Positions 1 through 7,603 of a stretch of 49,455 nt of DNA are shown here, piece by piece. The notes below the pieces were generated by a model that saw only the letters and a list, made by a program, of their open reading frames with translations, was not told the origin of the DNA and ran no database searches. The position numbers and the translations under genes were made by a program. The stretch's first letter is position 1. The number at the start of each line of letters is the position of its first letter. Source of the stretch: JAFGTP01 sp964498725 (lineage in GTDB: Bacteria; Fidelibacterota; UBA2242; JAFGTP01); assembly GCA_964498725.1 (NCBI GenBank), contig CAZCHS010000015.1:1-49455 (forward strand), read 5' to 3'.

Positions 1-2
1 CC

Positions 3-74
3 GGTATGACGGATAATTTTGCGATTTCTATGTACAGGAAGTTAAAAGGCATATCTTTACCAAGAGTTTATTGA
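3..74 (+). CDS. C-terminal tail of an unidentified upstream gene (partial)
   Basis: An open frame enters from the left edge and runs 23 codons to a TGA at 72-74. The visible peptide ends in LKGISLPRVY and looks like a genuine C-terminus, but it is too short to assign to a family. It lies about 85 bases ahead of a secreted glycosidase-like gene that has its own promoter-like and operator-like sequence, so it probably belongs to the preceding transcription unit. The call rests only on the open frame and its position. Confidence 0.4.
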   Translation, partial: GMTDNFAISMYRKLKGISLPRVY

Positions 75-99
75 TAAAGAAAAATATTTCTATTTTAAT
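71..99 (+). promoter_or_regulatory. Possible sigma-70-type promoter of the gene at 160
   Basis: TTGATA (71-76) and TTTAAT (94-99) each match the sigma-70 consensus at five of six positions, with a 17-base spacer. The -35 overlaps the end of the preceding partial gene. The LacI-type palindrome at 120-135 lies just downstream of the predicted start of transcription, a usual place for repression by roadblock. FCB bacteria may use a different promoter consensus, which lowers confidence. Confidence 0.35.
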
Positions 100-119
100 G
101 GATAATTCCTATATTCCTT

Positions 120-135
120 ATGTTATCGATAACAT
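120..135. promoter_or_regulatory. LacI-family operator-like palindrome
   Basis: ATGTTATCGATAACAT is a perfect 16-bp palindrome with a central CG, the usual form of LacI/GalR-family operators. It sits between a promoter-like sequence and the ribosome binding site of the lipoprotein gene at 160. Its core differs from the operator near the LacI gene at 27192, so a different regulator outside this window may bind it. A 12/16 match lies at 34273-34288. Confidence 0.6.
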
Positions 136-159
136 TTTTGAGGGTATAGGAAGAATGTT

Positions 160-2037
160 ATGAAGAAAATATTTTTATTATTAGTTGGGTTAATATGTTT
201 GAATTTTTGTAATAAAGATTATAAGTTTTCAAGTAATCTGGTAAAGAATAATGTTGTCATGAGCGGGGTTCGGTCATCAGCCTACGGAATACGTCCTTTT
301 CCACATCCGGTGATCTGGGAAAATGGCATTAAAATAGTCAATGAACATTACGATGGCAATTCTATACCTTCTGCACTCTGGATTGTTGGTGTGATGGGCC
401 GGGAATCAAAGTACTGCCGGCTGGAGTTTCCGGTAGATACATCTAAGTATGTAAACATAGAATGTTTACAATATGATAAACATGAAAAGTATTTAAGTCA
501 TTTTGATAGTACCGGCGTTAAAGTTTTCCTGCAGGTGGAACCGGCAATGGCCAATGTGGATACGCTCATTAAACTCGTGCTGGACCGTTACAGTCATCAT
601 CCCTGTGTGGTCGGCTTTGGCGTGGATGCCGAGTGGCATCAATATACAGAAAGGGAAGACTGGGGCGTTCCCATCAAAGACAGCGAGGCCGAACGCTGGG
701 AAATAATTGTAAAAAATTATAATTCTGACTATCAACTTTTCGTGAAACACTGGGACCGGAACTGGATGCCGAAAACCTATCGTGGGGATATTATTTTTGT
801 CAGTGACAGCCAAATGTTCAGGAACCGAAAGCACATGATCACGGAATTTACTGAATACTGGGGGCCTTATTTCCATCCCAATACAGTCTTTTATCAGATT
901 GGCTATCCGGCGGATAAAGACCTCTGGAATTCTCTCAATGATCCTATCAAAGAATGGGGAATTACCCTGGCGAATGGGCATCAACAGGATATTGGTATTT
1001 TCTGGGTTGATTTTTCTATGCGAGACGCCATCGATGCGTTTAAAAAGACCGGGCCGTATATTATCGGCACAAAAATATACGGACATAATGGGGAGATGGA
1101 GGGCTTATTTGATGAATTAAAAACAGCGCGGATCAATACTCTTGTGGCTTCAGGAAAACTCAATTCCAATGAGGAATTTCGCAGGCTGGCTGAAAAAAAT
1201 GCGATGAAACGGTTTCTTATTTTTCCCACCTTTTACGCACCTGAATATTTAAATAACCACCCGGATCATTATGCCATTCAAAAAAATGGAGAAATTGCCA
1301 AAAAAGAGTGGGTGGAGTTTGTCTGCCCGTCCAGAGATGATTTCCGGCAAATGCGGATTGATCAGCTGCGGCAAATGGTGGAAGAATATAATCCTGATGG
1401 CATCAGTATCGATTTTATTCGTCATTTTGCCTTCTGGGAAAAAATCTATCCGGAAAGAACAATGGAATCTTTACCCAATACTTGTTTTTGTGAGCATTGC
1501 ATGACAGCTTTTCAGAAACACATCAATCGAACCATACCGGCAAAAACACCCTCTCAGTATTATCAATGGATCATGGATAATCAACAGGAAGAATGGGTGC
1601 AATGGAAATCTTCATTAATCACAAATATGGTACGGGATTTGGTTGCCGCCGCCAGAGAAATCCAGCCTGGCATTTTGGTGAATATTCATGTGGTTCCCTG
1701 GCGTAAAGAAGATTTTGGTAATGCACGGGAAATTGTGTTAGGGCAGGACATCAGCCAACTGGCGAAATATGCGGATTATTTATCTCCCATGACTTACGCT
1801 CATATGGTAAAACAGGAACCGGAATGGATCGCTGAAGTTGTCAGAGAAATGGCTGCCGAAACCGATTGCAATATATTACCCAGTTTTCAGGTAGCAAACA
1901 CTTATCGGGATGATGAAATATCCAATGATACTTTCCGTCAGTATTTAAATAACGCCAGCCGGTATCCCTCAAGCGGTTTTGTCTGTTGGTCCTGGGAGAG
2001 ATTAACTGATGAAGAAAAGAAAATATTAATAAAGTAG
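160..2037 (+). CDS. Secreted lipoprotein, putative TIM-barrel glycoside hydrolase
   Basis: The 625-residue protein begins with a lipoprotein-type signal: basic start, hydrophobic core, and Cys17 after LNF. It should therefore be membrane-anchored outside the cytoplasm. Two halves can be seen. Residues about 40-300 include GVDAEWHQ, typical of a barrel strand with acidic residues. Residues about 305-620 resemble the uncharacterised glycosyl-hydrolase-like TIM barrels (DUF4015/GHL group), with NPDGISIDFIRH, a Cys pair in CFCEHC and a closing GFVCWSWE strand. It is thus a possible double-barrel enzyme acting on exogenous polysaccharide. The start has AGGAAG seven bases upstream (148-153). It has its own operator-like palindrome and terminator, so it is probably transcribed alone. 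The substrate is unknown, and the family assignment rests on motif impression rather than a search. Confidence 0.6.
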   Translation: MKKIFLLLVGLICLNFCNKDYKFSSNLVKNNVVMSGVRSSAYGIRPFPHPVIWENGIKIVNEHYDGNSIPSALWIVGVMGRESKYCRLEFPVDTSKYVNIECLQYDKHEKYLSHFDSTGVKVFLQVEPAMANVDTLIKLVLDRYSHHPCVVGFGVDAEWHQYTEREDWGVPIKDSEAERWEIIVKNYNSDYQLFVKHWDRNWMPKTYRGDIIFVSDSQMFRNRKHMITEFTEYWGPYFHPNTVFYQIGYPADKDLWNSLNDPIKEWGITLANGHQQDIGIFWVDFSMRDAIDAFKKTGPYIIGTKIYGHNGEMEGLFDELKTARINTLVASGKLNSNEEFRRLAEKNAMKRFLIFPTFYAPEYLNNHPDHYAIQKNGEIAKKEWVEFVCPSRDDFRQMRIDQLRQMVEEYNPDGISIDFIRHFAFWEKIYPERTMESLPNTCFCEHCMTAFQKHINRTIPAKTPSQYYQWIMDNQQEEWVQWKSSLITNMVRDLVAAAREIQPGILVNIHVVPWRKEDFGNAREIVLGQDISQLAKYADYLSPMTYAHMVKQEPEWIAEVVREMAAETDCNILPSFQVANTYRDDEISNDTFRQYLNNASRYPSSGFVCWSWERLTDEEKKILIK

Positions 2038-2048
2038 TTGATCATAAG

Positions 2049-2088
2049 CGGGTTGCGGAATTAATACCGCAACCCGTTTGTTATTATT
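2049..2088 (+). terminator. Rho-independent terminator after the gene at 160
   Basis: A perfect 10-bp stem, CGGGTTGCGG (2049-2058) with CCGCAACCCG (2067-2076), has an 8-base loop and a T-rich tail (TTTGTTATTATTT). It lies 12 bases past the stop codon and also separates this gene from the convergent gene ending at 2088. Confidence 0.85.
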
Positions 2089-2441
2089 TACAATGTAATT
2101 ATTCTATAACCACTTTTCAGATACTTGCTCATCGATGGATGACCGGACATATCGCCTTTTAGCGGCAGGCCGGCTTTTTCAACTGCTTCCGCGACACCCA
2201 TTTTTTTTGAGCAGGCCAGGCAAACTTCCCTGATCAGTCCCAGTTCTTTGGCTTTTTCATAATGTTTGGATAGAAAGTGTCCGGGTTGGCTCATTTCCGG
2301 TACCAGTTTAACAGCTTCACCTTCAATAACAATCGCGCCTTCCATGCCTTTTTCATGGTAATCAATTGCATTTAACAGTACATGTATAAAACACATGGGA
2401 TTTCCCTGAAATGCAAAAATAACGGTTTTTTGCTGGTTCAT
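2088..2441 (-). CDS. DsrE/DsrF-like family protein
   Basis: The 117-residue cytoplasmic protein has the layout of DsrE/F-like proteins: an N-terminal beta strand (KTVIFAFQGNP), a middle variable part, and a CLACSKKMG segment with Cys74 and Cys77 followed by a short helix. DsrE-fold proteins take part in sulfur relay or sulfur carrier chemistry, but many members have no known role. The start is well supported by AAGGAGGT eight bases upstream on the minus strand. It converges on the gene at 160 and lies downstream of the carboxyltransferase gene, from which a minus-strand terminator separates it. No sulfur-metabolism neighbour helps to narrow the function. Confidence 0.7.
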   Translation of the reverse strand: MNQQKTVIFAFQGNPMCFIHVLLNAIDYHEKGMEGAIVIEGEAVKLVPEMSQPGHFLSKHYEKAKELGLIREVCLACSKKMGVAEAVEKAGLPLKGDMSGHPSMSKYLKSGYRIITL

Positions 2442-2507
2442 AAATACCTCCTTGGAATGATTTTTTATTTCATCTATTCAATAATAAGAATCTTTTTTAA
2501 TAAGGAC

Positions 2508-2538
2508 AAAATAAAAAGGCTGCCGCAAATGGACAGCC
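2508..2538 (-). terminator. Rho-independent terminator after the carboxyltransferase gene
   Basis: Read on the minus strand, GGCTGTC (2538-2532) pairs with GGCAGCC (2524-2518) through one G-U pair, around a 7-base loop, and is followed by TTTTTATTTT. It lies about 35 bases past the stop of the carboxyltransferase gene at 2574. Confidence 0.8.
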
Positions 2539-2573
2539 CTAATATAATAGAATAGAGTTATTAAGAATTAAGA

Positions 2574-4217
2574 CTATTCAATAGCGCCCTGGTTTTGCAG
2601 CCATTCACTATTCAGGTCTTCCTTAATTTTATGCATCATATTGTTTTCGAATTCTTCTTTGCGTTTATTTTCCAGGAATTTGACGGCAACTGACGGAAAC
2701 AATTCCAGTAATAATTCTTCTTTTTCTGTTTTTGCCAATTTGACATTTCCGTATTCCGGTAATTTGGGATTCTTCTGTTTTTCATAATTTGAAGTATCAT
2801 AGGGAACTTCTTCACGCGAGCCGGTGATTTTTACACGGAATTCCGGATCAATGGGTGCCGGTGTTTTGCCGTATTTTCCTTTTACCAAATTTGCAAATTG
2901 TTTCGAAATTGTTGTATAGAAAGGCTCGAGGCCTTTTGCCTCATCAACCACGCAATTAACCGCCTGGCCGCCGATAATCTGGCTGGAGGGGGTTACCAGC
3001 GGTGGACAACCGGAATCAACCCTGACTTTAGGGACATATTTCAATACTTTGTCCATGTGTTCGCTGAGTTTTAATGTTTCCAGCTGAGCGATCAGGTTGG
3101 AGTACATGCCGCCGGGAATTTCGGCATCCCGTACTGCTTCATTGGGTGGTGGAAAATTAAAATAGCGTTCGATTTTGTGAATTGTTTTCAGCAGTTCATC
3201 CCACTCTTTTTCGCGGGCATAATCAATGGCCTGGTCAATTAAAACATTGATGCTGGTGGGAATACTGTCCTGGGCAATATTATAATCCATGGGAATTTTT
3301 TTACGATTATCGAATTGTGCCAGGTCCGGCAAGATTTCGCCAAGTTCATGATTGATTTTGGCAACAGCTTCCAAATTAACACCGGTATCTATGTCCAGTT
3401 TATCAGCGAATAACTGTACGAATTCAAAAGCAGGCGCCGCGGTTCCACCGGCAAAATTAAGCATCACCGTATCAACAATATCAACACCATTTAATATGGA
3501 TACCAAAATACTGGCCAGCCCATATCCGGGAGTGGAATGGGTGTGCATATTAATAGGAACATTGATTTCTTTTGATAATTTGGCAAAGAGCCGGTCCGCA
3601 AAGGCCGGATGCATCAGGCCCGCCATATCCTTAATCGTAATAATATCAGCGCCCATTGTTTCCAGTTCTTTGGCCTTTTCCAGGTAATAATCTACTGAAA
3701 AGGTGTTTTGCGGTAGTCTTTTACCGCTGAAAAAGGATTTGATGCGTTCCATAGCAGTGAATTTCGGGTCAACAGTATAACAGATGGCGCAATCAACCGT
3801 ACCGCCGTATTTTTTTACAAAGTTGATGGTTGATTTAATATTATCAAAATCATTCAGTGCGTCAAAAATGCGCATAATGTGCAGGCCGGAGTTCAGGGCA
3901 TTTTTACAAAAGCCTTCAATCACACTATCGGGATAAGGATTATAGCCAAAAAGATTACGACCTCTTGAAAGGGCCGTCAGTTTGGTTTTATCACCCAACC
4001 GGTCAACGATTGATTCCAGACGATACCAGGGGTCTTCGTTCAGGTATCGCATAACAGAATCGGGAACCGCGCCGCCCCAAACTTCCATAGCGAAAAATTT
4101 GGCGTCCTGATAATAAGGGAGCACCCGTTCGACATGGGCTTGTGTCATGCGCGTGGCAAACTGGGATTGTTGCCCGTCACGTAAAGTCAGATCACGAATT
4201 TTTATCTGTTTTTTCAT
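2574..4217 (-). CDS. Pyruvate/oxaloacetate carboxyltransferase subunit (PycB/OadA-like), no biotin domain
   Basis: The 547-residue protein carries the biotin-dependent carboxyltransferase fold that moves CO2 between carboxybiotin and pyruvate. RDGQQSQFATRM (residues 13-24) is the conserved first motif. Lys196 in ITIKDMAG matches the carbamylated lysine, and His225/His227 in MHTHS match the metal ligands. A PYC/OADA conserved domain follows. There is no C-terminal biotinyl domain with a Met-Lys-Met site, so it needs a separate biotin carrier, as do the 5S transcarboxylase subunit and two-part pyruvate carboxylases. The open frame extends upstream to 4385, but ATG 4217 has AAGGAG seven bases ahead and begins the conserved MKKQIKIRDL. 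This start lies inside the 3' end of the response regulator gene (26-base overlap), so the two are probably translationally coupled. Whether it carboxylates pyruvate or decarboxylates oxaloacetate cannot be told here. Confidence 0.88.
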   Translation of the reverse strand: MKKQIKIRDLTLRDGQQSQFATRMTQAHVERVLPYYQDAKFFAMEVWGGAVPDSVMRYLNEDPWYRLESIVDRLGDKTKLTALSRGRNLFGYNPYPDSVIEGFCKNALNSGLHIMRIFDALNDFDNIKSTINFVKKYGGTVDCAICYTVDPKFTAMERIKSFFSGKRLPQNTFSVDYYLEKAKELETMGADIITIKDMAGLMHPAFADRLFAKLSKEINVPINMHTHSTPGYGLASILVSILNGVDIVDTVMLNFAGGTAAPAFEFVQLFADKLDIDTGVNLEAVAKINHELGEILPDLAQFDNRKKIPMDYNIAQDSIPTSINVLIDQAIDYAREKEWDELLKTIHKIERYFNFPPPNEAVRDAEIPGGMYSNLIAQLETLKLSEHMDKVLKYVPKVRVDSGCPPLVTPSSQIIGGQAVNCVVDEAKGLEPFYTTISKQFANLVKGKYGKTPAPIDPEFRVKITGSREEVPYDTSNYEKQKNPKLPEYGNVKLAKTEKEELLLELFPSVAVKFLENKRKEEFENNMMHKIKEDLNSEWLQNQGAIE

Positions 4218-4860
4218 CAATTTCTCCTTGAGCATCTGAAGTCTCGGAATAATATCGTTCCATGCAATCGGGACAAATCCCGTGACTAAAATCGATATTT
4301 GACCGAATGCTGATATATGATTCGACATTTTCCCAAAAACCTTTATCATCACGCACTTTTTTGCAATGAAAGCAGATGGGAACAAGACTTCTTAACCGCT
4401 TATTTTCTTCTACTTGATATTTTAATTTTTTGATTAATTGCTTTTGATTATCCAGTGCTCTTTTTAATTCCAGGTGAATATCGATTCTGGCCAATAACTC
4501 TTTGGTTTTGAAAGGCTTTTTTACATAATCAACAGCGCCTGCGTTTAAGCCTTCGACAATAGTGTCACTTTCCGAAACTGAGGTGATAAAGATAATTGGT
4601 ATTTCTTCCATGACAGGGTCTTGCTGAAGTTCCAGGCAAACTTCCAGCCCGTTTTTTTTTGGCATCCTAATGTCCAGCAAAATAAGGTCCGGCATGATTT
4701 CATAAGCCTTTTGCAACCCAACTTCGCCATCTTCCGCCAGTGCGACGGAGAAATAATTATCTTCGAGAATGTGTTTGAGTAGTTGCCGATTGGTCATTTC
4801 ATCATCGACAACTAAAATGGTAGGTTGATTGTTTTTTAGTACGTATTCAATATCTTTCAT
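4192..4860 (-). CDS. Response regulator with C-terminal zinc-ribbon-like output region
   Basis: Residues about 12-130 form a receiver domain: acidic pair VVDDE near residue 19, phospho-acceptor Asp63 in LLDIRMP, and conserved Lys115 in YVKKPF. A coiled-coil-like linker (about 130-157) leads to a short tail with CFHC (Cys163, Cys166), a conserved RDDKGFW segment and FSHGICPDC (Cys196, Cys199). The four cysteines could bind zinc. This tail is widespread at the ends of sensory proteins but has no settled function, and no DNA-binding domain is present. No histidine kinase gene is adjacent. The gene overlaps the start of the carboxyltransferase gene and is divergent from the CstA-family transporter, so it may tune pyruvate metabolism; that is inference. 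Confidence 0.85.
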   Translation of the reverse strand: MKDIEYVLKNNQPTILVVDDEMTNRQLLKHILEDNYFSVALAEDGEVGLQKAYEIMPDLILLDIRMPKKNGLEVCLELQQDPVMEEIPIIFITSVSESDTIVEGLNAGAVDYVKKPFKTKELLARIDIHLELKRALDNQKQLIKKLKYQVEENKRLRSLVPICFHCKKVRDDKGFWENVESYISIRSNIDFSHGICPDCMERYYSETSDAQGEIDEKTDKNS

Positions 4861-4973
4861 ATCATCCCAAAATTTATTTAACCTATAAGTTACAATTTTT
4901 TTTATAATAGGTAAATGAAAAAAGGGTAAAAGCGATTTCTAAAATCCGGTAAAACGCTTAAATTGTTATCATT

Positions 4974-5019
4974 CAAAAATTTCATATTTAAATATACATG
5001 AAATTTTTGTTTCATGAAA
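4974..5019. promoter_or_regulatory. Inverted repeats in the divergent cstA / response-regulator intergenic region
   Basis: CAAAAATTTCAT (4974-4985) and ATGAAATTTTTG (4998-5009) form a perfect 12-bp inverted repeat around a 12-base AT spacer. It is followed directly by a 10-bp palindrome TTTCATGAAA (5010-5019). Four ATGAAA/TTTCAT half-sites thus occur in 40 bases, just upstream of the transporter's ribosome binding site. This could be an operator or a leader hairpin. It does not look like a terminator of either flanking gene, since both are transcribed away from it. Confidence 0.5.
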
Positions 5020-5056
5020 ATTAATTTATGAGAATTTTGTACGGAAAGGAGAACCC

Positions 5057-6760
5057 ATGAAAGCTGCATTTTTGATGATTTTAATGGCTGGTCTCTATAT
5101 CCTGGCCTATCATACTTATGGCAAATTTTTAGGTCGAAAAATTTTCAGGCTTTCCTCACAGAAGGAGTGCCCGAGCAAGAGGCTGCAGGATAATGTGGAT
5201 TTTGTACCGACTAATAAATTTATTCTTTTTGGACATCATTTTACCTCAATTGCCGGCACAGGGCCGATTGTCGGCCCGGCAATCGGTGTTATTTGGGGAT
5301 GGTTACCGGCATTGATCTGGGTTTTGGTGGGATCAATTTTTATGGGGGGCGTTCATGATTTTGGAGCCCTGGTGGTTTCGCTGCGAAATTCCGGTCACAG
5401 CATTGGGGATGTAGCCTCTAAGTATATTGGGCGAAGAGTTCAATTAATGTTTATGCTGATCATCATACTTTTACTATGGATACTCATTGCTGTATTCGGA
5501 TTGGTGATTGCGGTGGTGTTTGATATTTTTCCGCAATCTGTTATTCCGGTTTTTTTGCAGATACCTATCGCGCTCTGGTTGGGACGTCAGTTTTACAAAA
5601 AGAAATCCTCGCATTTAATATCTACAATTGTGGCATTAATATTACTCTACCTGTTTATTGGGCTTGGAACCTATTTGCCTGTGAAAATGCCAACTATTTT
5701 GGGAATCGGCCCGATTGGGGTCTGGACCATTATTTTGTTGATTTACGCATATATTGCTTCTATACTGCCGGTACAGGTTCTGCTTCAGCCCCGGGATTTT
5801 ATCAATGCTTACCAGTTATTATTGACCATGGTTTTGCTGGCTTTTGGAGTTTTGGTTTCTAATCCGGAAATGGTTGCACCGGTGGTTAACCATGAACCTG
5901 TCGGTGCGCCGCCAATGTGGCCAATGCTTTTTGTCGTCATTGCCTGTGGAGCGATTTCCGGCTTTCATTCTCTCGTATCCTCAGGAACCTCATCAAAACA
6001 ATGTGATAATGAAAAATCAACTACCTTTGTCAGCTACGGTGGTATGCTCACGGAAGGAATGCTGGCGGTGTTTGTGATAATTGCCTGTAGTGCCGGAATC
6101 GGACTAGGATTGAACATCAATGGTGAAACTATTTTTGGTGCGGCGGCATTTCAGCACCACTACAGTAGTTGGCAGGCTGTGCAGGGATTGGGAAGTAAGA
6201 TTCATGCGTTTGTCGTCGGAAGTTCCAATATGATCAGCAAATTGAACATGCCACCTGCTATGATCGTCACCCTGATGGGGGTGTTTATTGCTTCATTTGC
6301 TGCCACAACCCTGGATACTGCGGCCCGTCTGCAACGCTATATCATCTCAGAATGCGCTGAAAGTCTTAATAATAATCTGTTTAAAAAGAAACATCCGGCA
6401 ACAGCTTTAGCTGTGGCCAGTGCGCTGTTCCTGGCATTTTATAATGGTACAGGTAATGGGGCGCTGATTCTCTGGCCGCTTTTTGGAACCTGTAATCAAT
6501 TACTGGCAGGATTATCGCTTTTGGTAATTACAATATATCTTATTCATAAAAAAGTGAATTACATTTTCACAATGATACCAATGATCTTTATGCTGTCAAT
6601 GACCGCCTGGGCAATGCAAATTAATTTAACTGATTTTTTTCATCAGCAAAACTGGTTGTTGCTGGGTGTCGGTACCCTCGTCGTATTGCTGGAAACCTGG
6701 ATGGTTATTGAGAGCCTGATATTGATCCTAAAAAACAAAGATATTTCGAAAGTTGATTGA
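5057..6760 (+). CDS. cstA: CstA-family carbon starvation transporter
   Basis: The 567-residue, highly hydrophobic protein has well over ten membrane segments. The N-terminal part carries family hallmarks: VPTNKFILFGHHFTSIAG (about residues 50-67), then GPIVGPAIGVIWGW and GGVHDFGALVVSLR. In Escherichia coli, CstA and its paralogue BtsT take up pyruvate and are linked to peptide use during starvation. This is the shorter form, below the ~700 residues of the enterobacterial protein. ATG 5057 is preceded by AAAGGAG at ideal spacing. It is divergent from the response regulator / carboxyltransferase pair, which suggests a pyruvate-uptake and pyruvate-conversion unit. Substrate specificity is inferred from the family only. 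Confidence 0.9.
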   Translation: MKAAFLMILMAGLYILAYHTYGKFLGRKIFRLSSQKECPSKRLQDNVDFVPTNKFILFGHHFTSIAGTGPIVGPAIGVIWGWLPALIWVLVGSIFMGGVHDFGALVVSLRNSGHSIGDVASKYIGRRVQLMFMLIIILLLWILIAVFGLVIAVVFDIFPQSVIPVFLQIPIALWLGRQFYKKKSSHLISTIVALILLYLFIGLGTYLPVKMPTILGIGPIGVWTIILLIYAYIASILPVQVLLQPRDFINAYQLLLTMVLLAFGVLVSNPEMVAPVVNHEPVGAPPMWPMLFVVIACGAISGFHSLVSSGTSSKQCDNEKSTTFVSYGGMLTEGMLAVFVIIACSAGIGLGLNINGETIFGAAAFQHHYSSWQAVQGLGSKIHAFVVGSSNMISKLNMPPAMIVTLMGVFIASFAATTLDTAARLQRYIISECAESLNNNLFKKKHPATALAVASALFLAFYNGTGNGALILWPLFGTCNQLLAGLSLLVITIYLIHKKVNYIFTMIPMIFMLSMTAWAMQINLTDFFHQQNWLLLGVGTLVVLLETWMVIESLILILKNKDISKVD

Positions 6761-6802
6761 ATTTATTATATTTGGCTCTGTTTTTTTAGTTTGGATTTTT
6801 AC

Positions 6803-6850
6803 TGACAAGTTGTCATGTCAATTGACAAGGTGCAATGATAAAAAATGACA
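6803..6850. promoter_or_regulatory. Array of TGACA/TGTCA half-sites upstream of grpE
   Basis: Two adjoining palindromes occur: TGACAAGTTGTCA (6803-6815, 6-bp arms around one G) and TGTCAATTGACA (6816-6827, perfect 12 bp). A further TGACA lies at 6846-6850. Five copies of the pentamer in 48 bases ahead of a heat-shock operon suggest a regulator-binding site. It is not the CIRCE element bound by HrcA. The second palindrome contains TTGACA, but no good -10 stands 16-18 bases downstream. Confidence 0.5.
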
Positions 6851-6944
6851 TGTTATTTGGGATGGCAGAAAAATGGTATTTATCTTGCAACAATAAAACC
6901 TTTTGAAAAAACGCCAAATTGATTAAAAATAGGAGATGAGTTCG

Positions 6945-7601
6945 GTGGCTAAAAAAGACAAAACCAAAAAAAATAAGAACGAACAGAATAAAGATGTGAT
7001 TGTAGATATTTCTTCAGATAAACCTGAAGAAGTAGAAGCAGAATTGATCAATGATGATAATTTTCCGGATGATGAAAAAGAAATTACAAAAGATAAGTCC
7101 GATAAAAAGAAGAATAAAAAAAATGCAACAGTTTCCCGGAAGAAATATGATAAACTGAAAGAGGAACTGGAAGAACACCAGCAGGCTTTTGAGGAAATGA
7201 AAGATAGATATTACCGGGCTGCTGCTGAATTTGACAATTTTAAAAAACGAACCAATAAAGAACTAGCCATCATCCACAAATATGCCGGTGAAAAGGTACT
7301 CCGGGAAATCATACCAATATTTGACGATATGTCAAGGGCCCTGGAAAATGAACCTGAAGAGGAAAGTCAGGAGAGTACCGGTATGGCTATGATCCATAAA
7401 AAATTTAGCAATATATTGAAAAATCTTGGTGTTGAACCGATACAGACAGTTGGTGAAGATTTTGACCCGGATCTGCATCATGCCTTGATGGTGAGAGAAG
7501 AAGAGGATATCGAACCTGATAAGGTTCTTGAAGAATTTGAAAAAGGATATATGTATAAAGATAAAGTGTTAAAGCATGCAAAAGTAGTGGTGAGTAAGTA
7601 G
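6945..7601 (+). CDS. grpE: GrpE nucleotide exchange factor
   Basis: GrpE releases ADP from DnaK during chaperone cycling. The N-terminal ~65 residues are highly charged and low in complexity (Lys/Asp/Glu-rich). A long coiled coil follows (about 65-110), with the GrpE pattern YYRAAAEFDNFKKRT, and then the C-terminal beta domain with DFDPDLHHALM. An ATG at 6936 is in frame, but AGGAG (6931-6935) would abut it. GTG at 6945 stands nine bases after AGGAG and is the better start, giving 218 residues. The gene lies two bases ahead of dnaJ. No dnaK or hrcA gene is present in the window. Confidence 0.93.
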   Translation: MAKKDKTKKNKNEQNKDVIVDISSDKPEEVEAELINDDNFPDDEKEITKDKSDKKKNKKNATVSRKKYDKLKEELEEHQQAFEEMKDRYYRAAAEFDNFKKRTNKELAIIHKYAGEKVLREIIPIFDDMSRALENEPEEESQESTGMAMIHKKFSNILKNLGVEPIQTVGEDFDPDLHHALMVREEEDIEPDKVLEEFEKGYMYKDKVLKHAKVVVSK

Positions 7602-7603
7602 TT

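Noticed and set aside
4218..4385. N-terminal extension of the carboxyltransferase up to 4385
   Set aside because: It would overlap the response regulator by nearly 200 bases, shows no family similarity, and ATG 4217 has an ideal AAGGAG.
6822..6827. TTGACA as the -35 box of the grpE promoter
   Set aside because: It is an exact -35 match, but the hexamer 17 bases downstream (ATGACA) is a poor -10, and TTGACA is part of a palindrome.
6761..6944. CIRCE element (HrcA operator) upstream of grpE
   Set aside because: No TTAGCACTC-N9-GAGTGCTAA sequence; the palindromes present are of the TGACA type.
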